A stretch of 6,671 nt of DNA, taken from positions 1-6,671 of the forward strand of contig DRTT01000107.1 of assembly GCA_011372105.1 (NCBI GenBank). Reading direction: 5' to 3'. The stretch comes from Candidatus Aerophobota bacterium (GTDB lineage Bacteria > Aerophobota > Aerophobia > Aerophobales > B3-G15). The translations under genes and the position numbers were made by a program. The first letter of the stretch is position 1. Each line of letters opens with the position of its first letter. Below are positions 1 through 6,523 of this stretch, in pieces. Below the pieces are notes generated by a model. The model ran no database searches. It was given only the letters and a program-made list of their open reading frames with translations, and was not told where the DNA came from.

Positions 1-2
1 GA

Positions 3-1088
3 ATTCAGGAAGAATATATAAACAAGCAGCTAAAGCGACGCCAGGTGGGATATGGTAGAGGAGAGAGGATGCGAATAGAAAAAGATAGAGTAGAGATTTT
101 ATCTGGCGTTCGTTTTGGAAAGACACTTGGAAGCCCTATCTCGCTTTTCATTCCAAATCTTGATTTTAAAAACTGGGAAAAGTTGATGATGGCAAAAGAA
201 CCTGAAGAAGAACACAGTTTTCCCCTTTTCACAAAACCTCGTCCAGGTCATGCGGATCTTGTGGGGGGGATAAAGTATAATTTTCTTGATTTAAGAAATG
301 TTCTTGAAAGAGCAAGTGCAAGGGAGACAGTGGCAAGAGTTGCAGCGGGTGCTGTTTGCAGGAGGTTGCTTGAGGAGTTTGGTATATCCATTTTCAGTAG
401 AGTGATTCAAATTGGGGAAGAAAAAGATAATACAGATTGGCAAAAAGCTTTAAAAAACTATGAAAGGATTGAAGCTTCTTCTTTAAGATGTGGAAATGAG
501 AAAATTGAGGAAAGGATGAAAGAGCTTATAGATAAGGCAAAAGAAAAAGGAGACACCCTGGGTGGTGTTTTTGAAGTTGTAGTGTTAGGAGTCCCCCCTG
601 GTCTTGGAAGTTACATTCAGTGGGACCTGAAACTTGATGCAAGACTTGCCTTTGCTGTTATGAGCATTCAGGCAATAGTTGGTGTGGAGATAGGGATGGG
701 GTTTAAGTGTGCTTTTTGTTTTGGCTCAGAGGTACAGGATGAGATAGGTTATACAGAGGGCAAAGGTTTTTATCGGTTTACCAATAGATGCGGTGGTATT
801 GAAGGGGGAATGACCACAGGAGAGCCTGTTATCATGAGAGCAGCTATGAAGCCCATATCAACACTGGCAAGACCTCTTAGATCTGTTGATATTTTAAGTA
901 AAAAAGAGGTAAAAGCAGCAAAGGAAAGATCCGATGTTTGTGCAGTTCCTGCTGCCTCTGTTATAGCAGAGGCAGTTGTTGGGGTAGAGATTGCAAGAGC
1001 GATGAGGGAAAAATTTGGAGGGGATAGTCTGGAGGAGATGAAAAGAAACTATAATTCTTACATGGAATATATAAGAGAAAAGTGGTAG
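3..1088 (+). CDS. aroC: Chorismate synthase, 5'-partial (N-terminus lies left of the window)
   Basis: Makes chorismate from 5-enolpyruvylshikimate-3-phosphate by anti-1,4-elimination of phosphate, using reduced FMN; last step of the shikimate pathway, cytosolic, family enzymes are tetramers. The frame is open from the first complete codon (nt 3) and the residues before the first possible start (GTG at 45) already match the family: EEYIN, then KRRQVGYGRG. By comparison with a remembered Streptococcus pneumoniae AroC, about 26 residues are missing, including the GESHG motif with the first catalytic His. Seen downstream: SGVRFGKTLGSPI, RPGHAD (second catalytic His, codon at 249-251), RASARET, NRCGGIEGGMTTGEP, and RSDVCAVPA near the C-terminus. 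The 361 visible residues imply a full length near 387, normal for the long bacterial form. GTG 45 is not the real start. Oddity: the usual RQGGYGRG reads RQVGYGRG. aroKB follows after 12 nt. Confidence 0.97.
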   Translation: MQEEYINKQLKRRQVGYGRGERMRIEKDRVEILSGVRFGKTLGSPISLFIPNLDFKNWEKLMMAKEPEEEHSFPLFTKPRPGHADLVGGIKYNFLDLRNVLERASARETVARVAAGAVCRRLLEEFGISIFSRVIQIGEEKDNTDWQKALKNYERIEASSLRCGNEKIEERMKELIDKAKEKGDTLGGVFEVVVLGVPPGLGSYIQWDLKLDARLAFAVMSIQAIVGVEIGMGFKCAFCFGSEVQDEIGYTEGKGFYRFTNRCGGIEGGMTTGEPVIMRAAMKPISTLARPLRSVDILSKKEVKAAKERSDVCAVPAASVIAEAVVGVEIARAMREKFGGDSLEEMKRNYNSYMEYIREKW

Positions 1089-1100
1089 GGGCAAAGGGTT

Positions 1101-2690
1101 ATGAATATTATTCTTGTTGGTTTTATGGGGACAGGTAAAAGCTCAGTTGGAGAAAGACTTTCTAAAATTATTGGGAAAAAGTACTTTGATGTTGATAAGA
1201 TTATTGAAGAAAGGGAAAAGCGCTCCATTCCCGAAATCTTCTCTGAAAAGGGAGAGGATTATTTTCGTAGGGTGGAGAGTGAAGTTATAAAAGAATTGGC
1301 AAAGACCGATGAGAGTGTAATTTCCACAGGAGGGGGCGCAATTGTAAGAAAGGAAAATCTTGAAAATTTACGAAGAAAAGGTCTTCTTATCTGCCTCACG
1401 GCAAGACCTGAGGTGATTTTAAAAAGGACAGAAAAAGAAGGAGAAAGACCTCTTCTTGATGCCGCTCTTGATAAAAGGATAAACACTATTAAAAAACTTC
1501 TTAAAAAAAGAGAGCCTTTTTACAAAAAGGCCGATGTTACAATTGACACATCTTTTTTAAGTGTTTCGCAAGTTGTGGATGAAATAGTTAAAATCTTGAA
1601 ACCCGAAAGGCTCTTTGTTGGTTTAAAAGAAAGAGGTTATCCTGTTTTTATTGGTTTTTTACTGGAAAAAGTGGGCGAAGTTGCAAAGAATTTTGCCTCT
1701 GGTAGAAAAGTACTCATAGTTTCTGACACAAATGTTTTTCCTCTTTATGGAGAAGCGACGAGAAAATCTTTGGAGGAGCGGGGATTTGATGTTTACTGCC
1801 TGCAGGTTCCTGCAGGAGAAAAATCTAAATCTCTTGGCAGAGTGAGGAAGATATATGATTTTTGCCTGAGCAAAGGATTTGATAGAGGTTCTTCAATTCT
1901 TGCCCTTGGAGGAGGAGTTGTTGGTGACCTTGCAGGATTTGCAGCAGCTACTTTCATGAGAGGGATACGTTTTTACATGGTTCCAACAACACTTTTGTCT
2001 CAGGTTGATTCAGGGGTGGGTGGTAAGGTTGGAGTTAACCTGCCTCAGGGTAAAAATCTTGTGGGTGCTTTTTATCAACCAAAGTTTGTTTTAATAGACC
2101 CTGTTTTACTCAGAACTTTGTCTTTAAGAAGGATAAGAGAGGGGCTGGCAGAGATAATAAAGTGTGCTATTATAAAAAACGGAGAGTTTTTCTCTTATCT
2201 TGAGGATAATATATCAAAAATTATATCCAGGGATATAGGTATTATCAAGGAAGTGATAAAAAAAGCAGTTAAGGTGAAGATGGAGATTGTGGAGGAGGAT
2301 GAAAAAGAGGAAAAAGGTCTAAGACAGGTTTTAAATTTTGGGCACACAATAGCTCATGCTATTGAGAAGGTTTCAGGTTACAGAAGGTATACACATGGCG
2401 AAGCAGTTGCCGTAGGAATGGTGGGCGAGGCTAAAATAGGAAGAGAAATGGGTATTTTACCTGCAACTTCTTTTGAAAGGATAAAAAATCTTGTGGAAAA
2501 GGCAGGCTTGCCTTTAAAGGCAAAGGGAGTAAAGCCTGAGGAAGTGATGGATGCTTTAAAGGTTGATAAGAAAAAAAGAGAAGATAAAATTTTCTTTGTT
2601 TTACCGAAAGATATTGGAGATGTTTTTTTAACAAGTGATGTTCCTCCTTCTATCGTAAGAAAGGTTTTGAGGGAGATTATAGATGATTAG
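1101..2690 (+). CDS. aroKB: Bifunctional shikimate kinase / 3-dehydroquinate synthase (AroK-AroB fusion)
   Basis: A 529-residue fusion. Residues 1-168 are shikimate kinase (ATP phosphorylates shikimate at O3, step 5): P-loop GFMGTGKSS at 7-15, substrate Asp in FDVDK (D32), FRRVE with R56, GGG at 77-79, lid Arg in ERPLL (R116), and R137 in KKREPFY. Residues about 170-529 are 3-dehydroquinate synthase (cyclises DAHP with NAD+ and a divalent metal, step 2): GGGVVGD at 270-276, PTTLLSQVDSGVGGKVGVN at 295-313, metal ligands E351 (GLAEIIK), H415 (LNFGHT) and H432 (HGEA). All key residues of both halves are present, so both activities are expected. The linker is very short. A K-B fusion in this order is known to me from Thermotoga maritima; most bacteria have separate, often adjacent genes. 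ATG 1101 begins directly at the kinase beta strand (MNIILVGFMG). A weak AGGGG at 1087-1091 overlaps the aroC stop. The 3' end overlaps aroQ by 8 nt. Confidence 0.97.
   Translation: MNIILVGFMGTGKSSVGERLSKIIGKKYFDVDKIIEEREKRSIPEIFSEKGEDYFRRVESEVIKELAKTDESVISTGGGAIVRKENLENLRRKGLLICLTARPEVILKRTEKEGERPLLDAALDKRINTIKKLLKKREPFYKKADVTIDTSFLSVSQVVDEIVKILKPERLFVGLKERGYPVFIGFLLEKVGEVAKNFASGRKVLIVSDTNVFPLYGEATRKSLEERGFDVYCLQVPAGEKSKSLGRVRKIYDFCLSKGFDRGSSILALGGGVVGDLAGFAAATFMRGIRFYMVPTTLLSQVDSGVGGKVGVNLPQGKNLVGAFYQPKFVLIDPVLLRTLSLRRIREGLAEIIKCAIIKNGEFFSYLEDNISKIISRDIGIIKEVIKKAVKVKMEIVEEDEKEEKGLRQVLNFGHTIAHAIEKVSGYRRYTHGEAVAVGMVGEAKIGREMGILPATSFERIKNLVEKAGLPLKAKGVKPEEVMDALKVDKKKREDKIFFVLPKDIGDVFLTSDVPPSIVRKVLREIIDD
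2669..2675 (+). promoter_or_regulatory. Ribosome binding site for aroQ, inside the aroKB 3' end
   Basis: GAGGGAG lies 7 nt upstream of ATG 2683 and within the last codons of aroKB. Its position supports ATG 2683 as the aroQ start and translation coupled to aroKB, whose TAG ends at 2690. Confidence 0.7.
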
Positions 2691-3159
2691 TATACTTGTT
2701 ATACATGGCCCAAACTTAAATCTTCTGGGAGAAAGAGAACCTGAGTGGTATGGAAAACTTTCCCTTACCTCCATAAATGAAATGATAGCCAAAAAAGCAA
2801 AAGAACTTGGTTGCAGAGTTAAGATTGAGCAGTCCAATTCTGAGGGAGAAATTGTAAATCTTATTCATGAGGCAAAAAACTGGGCTCAGGGCATTATAAT
2901 AAATCCTGCAGCTTACACTCACACAAGCATTGCTATAAGAGATGCAATAGCTGCTGTTTCTTTACCTGCGGTGGAAGTTCATATTTCAAATGTCTATAAA
3001 AGAGAAGAATTTCGACATAAATCTTTTATAGCCCCGGTTTGCATAGGGCAGATATGTGGATTTGGTGGATGGGGGTATGTTTTTGCCTTAGAGGCACTTT
3101 TTAATTTTTTAAAGGAAGGAGAGGAAAATGAGCGTGGAGAAATTAAGAGAGGAGATTGA
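2683..3159 (+). CDS. aroQ: Type II 3-dehydroquinate dehydratase (3-dehydroquinase)
   Basis: Dehydrates 3-dehydroquinate to 3-dehydroshikimate (step 3) by the type II, enolate-type mechanism; family members are small cytosolic proteins forming dodecamers. The 158-residue product opens with the family signature HGPNLNLLGEREP (8-20), followed by WYG carrying the catalytic Tyr (Y23) with R18 nearby. It continues with QSNSEGEIV (50-58), INPAAYTHTS (73-82, Gly to Ala against the common INPGAYTHTS), EVHISN (99-104) with catalytic H101, and R112 in the EEFRHKS segment. The core ends at GGWGYVFALEAL; the charged tail of about 12 residues (EENERGEIKRGD) lies almost wholly in the 32-nt overlap with pheA and slightly exceeds the usual 145-150 residues. 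The ATG overlaps the aroKB stop by 8 nt. Identity is clear; no competing assignment. Confidence 0.97.
   Translation: MISILVIHGPNLNLLGEREPEWYGKLSLTSINEMIAKKAKELGCRVKIEQSNSEGEIVNLIHEAKNWAQGIIINPAAYTHTSIAIRDAIAAVSLPAVEVHISNVYKREEFRHKSFIAPVCIGQICGFGGWGYVFALEALFNFLKEGEENERGEIKRGD
3116..3121 (+). promoter_or_regulatory. Strong ribosome binding site for pheA, inside aroQ
   Basis: AAGGAG, within the purine run 3111-3128, sits 6 nt before ATG 3128. It fixes the pheA start well inside the aroQ reading frame, so the 32-nt gene overlap is real and not a start-site error. The protein begins only a few residues before the conserved chorismate mutase helix. Confidence 0.8.
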
Positions 3160-4189
3160 TGAAATAGACCTTGAGATTCTCAAGCTTTTAAATGAGAGGG
3201 CAAGAAAAGCTCTGGAAATAGCTAAGATTAAGGAAAAGGAGGGGAAGGGTTACTATTCTCCAGAAAGAGAAAAAATAGTTGTCGATAAGCTTACAAAGTT
3301 AAATAAAGGTCCTATCCCAAACAAGTACTTAAAAGAGATATTTAAGAGCATTATTAACTGCTGTCTCTCTCTGCAGAGAAAGCTAAGAGTGGTATACTTT
3401 GGTCCACCTGCAACTTTCACTCATCTTGCAGCCATAAGAAACTTTGGTCCTGGTGCAGAATACATACCCGTAAAGAATATCAGAGAGGTATTTGCCACTG
3501 TAGAAAAAGGAAAAGCAGACTATGGAGTTGTACCAATAGAAAACTCCACCGAAGGAATTGTCTCTCATACTCTTGACATGTTTCTTGACTCTGATTTGAA
3601 AATATGTGCTGAGGTAATTCTGGAGATAGCCCATCACCTTGTGGGAAAGGGGAGGTTGGAAGATGTGAGAAAGGTTTATTCGCATCCTCAAGCTATAGCT
3701 CAATGCAGAATGTGGCTTGAAGAGCATCTTCCTTCTGTTGAGATTTGTGAAACAGAGAGCACGGCAAAGGCAGCTCAGCTTGCTGCAGAGGAGGAGGGAG
3801 CCTGCGCTATAGCTTCTGAGGTGGCTGCCGCACTTTATGGACTTGATATTCTGGAGGAACACATAGAAGATTCTCCCCACAACTACACACGGTTTCTTGT
3901 AATTGGAAGAGAATATACTGAAAAAAGTGGAGATGATAAAACCTCCATACTTTTTTCTATCAGGGATAGAGTAGGAGCACTTTATGAAATGCTTGCTCCT
4001 TTCAGAGAACACGGAATTAATTTGACCAAAATAGAATCACGTCCGACAAAGAAAAAGGCCTGGGAATATGTCTTTTTTGTTGATTTCGAAGGGCATAAGG
4101 ATGACGAGGAGGTTAAAAAAGCCTTGTCAGAGCTTGAGGAAAAGTGCTTTTTCTTGAAAATTTTAGGTTCTTACCCTAAAGGAGAGTAA
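3128..4189 (+). CDS. pheA: Chorismate mutase / prephenate dehydratase with ACT domain (P-protein)
   Basis: Converts chorismate to prephenate and then to phenylpyruvate, committing carbon to phenylalanine. Residues 1-85 are an AroQ-class chorismate mutase with active-site candidates R7, R24, K35, R47, E48 and Q83. Residues about 87-262 are prephenate dehydratase: VYFGPPATFTHLAA (89-102), GVVPIENSTEG (133-143), YSHPQAIAQC (184-193), and the catalytic Thr in NYTRF (T254). Residues about 271-350 are an ACT domain with the GAL (283-285) and ESRP (303-306) motifs that bind phenylalanine in the family, so feedback inhibition by Phe is expected. At 353 residues it has normal P-protein length. Small departure: GPPAT where GPxGT is usual. 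It overlaps aroQ by 32 nt and ends 12 nt before aroF. Its place inside a shikimate gene set links chorismate supply directly to phenylalanine synthesis. Confidence 0.97.
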   Translation: MSVEKLREEIDEIDLEILKLLNERARKALEIAKIKEKEGKGYYSPEREKIVVDKLTKLNKGPIPNKYLKEIFKSIINCCLSLQRKLRVVYFGPPATFTHLAAIRNFGPGAEYIPVKNIREVFATVEKGKADYGVVPIENSTEGIVSHTLDMFLDSDLKICAEVILEIAHHLVGKGRLEDVRKVYSHPQAIAQCRMWLEEHLPSVEICETESTAKAAQLAAEEEGACAIASEVAAALYGLDILEEHIEDSPHNYTRFLVIGREYTEKSGDDKTSILFSIRDRVGALYEMLAPFREHGINLTKIESRPTKKKAWEYVFFVDFEGHKDDEEVKKALSELEEKCFFLKILGSYPKGE

Positions 4190-4190
4190 A

Positions 4191-4196
4191 GAGGAG
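4191..4196 (+). promoter_or_regulatory. Ribosome binding site for aroF
   Basis: GAGGAG lies immediately after the pheA TAA (4187-4189) and 5 nt before ATG 4202. The resulting N-terminus, [11 protein letters not shown], matches that of Thermotoga-type DAHP synthase, confirming the start. Confidence 0.75.
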
Positions 4197-4201
4197 TAAA
4201 A

Positions 4202-5215
4202 ATGGTTATAACTTTAAAACCAGGAACAACAGAAAAAGGCATTCAGCATGTGATAGAAAAGATAAAGGAATTAGGGTTTACCCCTCATGTTTCAAGAGGG
4301 AAGGAGAGAACAATAATAGGAGTGATTGGGGAAAATGCCATAAGAACTCGTCATATCTTTGAGTCCATGTTTATTGTGGAATCGGTTACTCCTATTTCAA
4401 AGCCCTATAAGCTTGTAAGCAGGGATTTTAAAAAAGAAGATACTCTTGTGAAAGTCAGAGATATTGTTATAGGGGGTAAAAAGCTTGTCGTTATGGCAGG
4501 ACCCTGTGCCGTAGAAAACAAGAAGATTCTCTTGGAGACAGCAAAGGCTGTCAAAGAGGCAGGAGGTTCTGTTTTAAGAGGAGGAGCTTTCAAACCTCGC
4601 ACTTCTCCTTATTCCTTCCAGGGGCTTGGTGAGAAAGGCTTAAAATATCTTGCCGAGGTTTCAAAAGAAGTAAATCTTCCTGTTATAACTGAAGCTATGG
4701 ATCCAAGGCAACTTGAAGTTGTGTGTCAGTATGCAGATATAGTCCAAATTGGGGCAAGAAATATGCAAAATTTTGACCTTTTAAAGGAAGCCGGAAGAAT
4801 AAAAAAACCTGTTCTTTTAAAAAGAGGCATGGCAGCTACTCTAAAGGAATTTTTAATGTCAGCAGAGTATATCCTCTCAAGCGGGAATCACAATGTGATA
4901 CTGTGTGAGAGGGGTATAAGGACTTTTGAGGATTCTACTCGTTTTACCCTTGACCTGGGTTCAGCAGCTCTTGCTCAAATTTACTCTCACCTTCCAGTGG
5001 TAATTGATCCAAGCCATGGAACAGGCAAAAGAGAGCTTGTGCTCCCTCTCTCAAGAGCAGCTGTTGCTATGGGAGCAGATGGTCTTTTAATAGAGGTGCA
5101 TCCAAGACCTGAGGAAGCTTTGTCGGATGGATTTCAGTCTCTTCCATTTGGTGATTTTGCACAGCTCATGGAAGAGATAAAAAAGGTTGCCGCAAGTGTT
5201 GGAAGGGAGGTATAG
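4202..5215 (+). CDS. aroF: DAHP synthase (3-deoxy-7-phosphoheptulonate synthase), type I-beta with N-terminal regulatory domain
   Basis: Condenses phosphoenolpyruvate with erythrose 4-phosphate to DAHP, the first step of the pathway; metal dependent. Residues 1-70 form a ferredoxin-like (ACT-like) domain ending in KPYKLVSR, and residues about 80-337 are the (beta/alpha)8 catalytic barrel. Seen: AGPCAVE (99-105), [17 protein letters not shown] (125-141), [10 protein letters not shown] (182-191), LLKRGM (205-210), CERGIRTFE (235-243), [10 protein letters not shown] (268-277) and ALSDG (306-310). The metal ligands fall at C102, H272, E298 and D309, the same numbers I recall for the Thermotoga maritima enzyme; length (337) also agrees. 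In that enzyme the N-terminal domain closes over the active site when tyrosine binds; H29 and S31 here sit at positions I recall as ligand contacts, so tyrosine or phenylalanine inhibition is inferred. The TAG stop directly abuts the aroA GTG. Confidence 0.97.
   Translation: MVITLKPGTTEKGIQHVIEKIKELGFTPHVSRGKERTIIGVIGENAIRTRHIFESMFIVESVTPISKPYKLVSRDFKKEDTLVKVRDIVIGGKKLVVMAGPCAVENKKILLETAKAVKEAGGSVLRGGAFKPRTSPYSFQGLGEKGLKYLAEVSKEVNLPVITEAMDPRQLEVVCQYADIVQIGARNMQNFDLLKEAGRIKKPVLLKRGMAATLKEFLMSAEYILSSGNHNVILCERGIRTFEDSTRFTLDLGSAALAQIYSHLPVVIDPSHGTGKRELVLPLSRAAVAMGADGLLIEVHPRPEEALSDGFQSLPFGDFAQLMEEIKKVAASVGREV
5205..5210 (+). promoter_or_regulatory. Ribosome binding site that decides the aroA GTG start
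   Basis: GGGAGG, part of GGAAGGGAGG at 5201-5210, lies 5 nt before GTG 5216 and inside the end of aroF. No ATG precedes the conserved PGDKS motif in this frame, and the in-frame TTG codons further in (5246, 5261, 5270) lack an equally good site. GTG is therefore the best start. Confidence 0.75.
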
Positions 5216-6523
5216 GTGGTTTTACTGGATAGAAGAAAAAATATCTTGGTCGTAAGCTCTTTGAGATTTTTGGAGGGAGAGATAAATGTCCCGGGAGATA
5301 AATCTATCTCCCACAGAGCTCTTATTTTTTCCTCTATTGCAGAAGGTATATCTTCTATAGAAGGGGCTCAGAGAGGGGAGGATTGTCTTGCCACTTTAAG
5401 GTGTATGAGGAGTTTGGGGGTAGAGATTGAGGAAAGAGAGGAGAGAATTTTAGTTAAAGGAGAAGGTCTGGAGCTGAAGGAACCAGAAAATGTGCTTGAC
5501 TGCCAGAACTCCGGGACAACCATGAGAATTGTCTCAGGACTTCTTGCCGGCCAGAAGTTTTATTCAGTTTTAACTGGCGACTCCTCTTTAAGAAAAAGAC
5601 CAATGGAACGGGTGGTTATCCCTTTGTGTGAGATGGGAGCGGATATATGGGCAAGGAAAGGTTATTTTGCTCCCTTAAGTATTAAAGGTAAAAGTCTTAC
5701 AGGCAAGACCCACAATTTAAAAGTGGCATCAGCTCAGGTTAAATCCTGTCTTCTCCTTGCCGGACTTTATGCAAAGGGTAAAACATGCCTTGTTGAGCCT
5801 TATAAATCAAGGGACCATACCGAAAGGATGCTAAGTTATATGGGAGCGAAGATGGAAATTGACGGGAATAAAGTAGCTATTTGGGGAGGGCAGAGGCTTG
5901 AGGCAAAGTCTTTTTTTATCCCCGGAGATATCTCTTCTGCCTCTTTTTTTATTGGAGGAGCAGCAATATTGAAAGGCTCAAAAATAAAAATCAAGGATGT
6001 GGGGGTTAATCCCACAAGGCTTGGATTTGTTGATGTTTTAAAAAGAATGGGGGCAAAGATAAGGCTCTGTAATAAAAATGTAAGATGCAATGAGGATATA
6101 GCCGATATCGAAGTGGAAGGAAGAGAAGGGCTTGAGGGGGTTAAAATTAAAAGAGAGGAGATTCCAAGGCTTCTGGATGAGATACCTGTTTTAGCTGTTG
6201 TTGCCTGTTTTGCCAGGGGAAAGACCTTAATTGAGGGAGCAGAGGAGTTGAGGATTAAAGAAAGCGATAGAATAAAGGCAATTTGCACCGAACTTAGCAA
6301 AATGGGCGCCAGGGTGGAGGAAAGAAGGGATGGGATGGTGATTTTTGGAACAGGAAGACTCAAAGGGCAAGAGGTTGAGAGCTGGTCAGATCATAGAATA
6401 GCAATGGCTCTTGCTGTAGCCGGGATTTGCGCCGAGGGAGAAACTGTGATTAGAGGTGCAAATTGTATAAGTATATCTTTTCCTGACTTTGAGAAGATTC
6501 TTAATGAAGTTGGCAAGATTTAA
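5216..6523 (+). CDS. aroA: EPSP synthase (3-phosphoshikimate 1-carboxyvinyltransferase)
   Basis: Transfers the enolpyruvyl group of PEP to shikimate 3-phosphate, step 6; cytosolic monomer in the family, two-domain inside-out barrel. The 435-residue product shows VPGDKSISHRA (25-35), NSGTTMR (98-104), LRKRPM (125-130), SAQVKS (172-177), SRDHTER (198-204), catalytic Asp in LLDEIPVLA (D321), ELRIKESDR (344-352, with E349), SDHRIAM (391-397) and the C-terminal SFPDF. The NSGTT and SAQVKS wording resembles Bacillus-type rather than E. coli-type sequences. The residue before NSGTT is Gln (Q97) where Gly is usual. GTG start directly follows the aroF stop and has a strong ribosome binding site; it gives a leader about 10 residues longer than common before PGDKS. 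UDP-GlcNAc enolpyruvyltransferase (MurA) is excluded by the PGDKS and KESDR motifs. The last 20 nt overlap the next gene. Confidence 0.97.
   Translation: MVLLDRRKNILVVSSLRFLEGEINVPGDKSISHRALIFSSIAEGISSIEGAQRGEDCLATLRCMRSLGVEIEEREERILVKGEGLELKEPENVLDCQNSGTTMRIVSGLLAGQKFYSVLTGDSSLRKRPMERVVIPLCEMGADIWARKGYFAPLSIKGKSLTGKTHNLKVASAQVKSCLLLAGLYAKGKTCLVEPYKSRDHTERMLSYMGAKMEIDGNKVAIWGGQRLEAKSFFIPGDISSASFFIGGAAILKGSKIKIKDVGVNPTRLGFVDVLKRMGAKIRLCNKNVRCNEDIADIEVEGREGLEGVKIKREEIPRLLDEIPVLAVVACFARGKTLIEGAEELRIKESDRIKAICTELSKMGARVEERRDGMVIFGTGRLKGQEVESWSDHRIAMALAVAGICAEGETVIRGANCISISFPDFEKILNEVGKI

Noticed and set aside
45..47. GTG as the start of chorismate synthase
   Set aside because: Upstream in-frame codons encode conserved family residues and the protein would lack its N-terminal catalytic region; the true start is outside the window.
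301..303. Possibility that the partial aroC is a pseudogene
   Set aside because: The frame is intact from nt 3 to the stop at 1088 with all later motifs preserved; the truncation coincides with the window edge.
1089..1100. Possible promoter or regulatory site in the aroC-aroKB gap
   Set aside because: Only 12 nt long, with no room for promoter elements beyond the aroC coding end; best read as an intra-operon junction.
1799..1816. Two copies of the 8-bp palindrome CCTGCAGG separated by 2 nt
   Set aside because: They fall in the aroB part and encode ordinary residues (CLQVPAG) before the conserved GEKSK segment; most likely a codon coincidence rather than a protein-binding site.
3383..4012. 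Long minus-strand ORF (209 codons) antisense to pheA
   Set aside because: It lies wholly opposite a gene with clear family motifs; the translation is Ser/Tyr/Cys/Phe-rich with no recognisable motif, as expected for a shadow frame of Lys/Glu-rich coding sequence.
5836..6363. Minus-strand ORF (175 codons) antisense to aroA
   Set aside because: Ser/Leu/Pro/Ile-rich low-complexity translation directly opposite conserved aroA; an antisense shadow.
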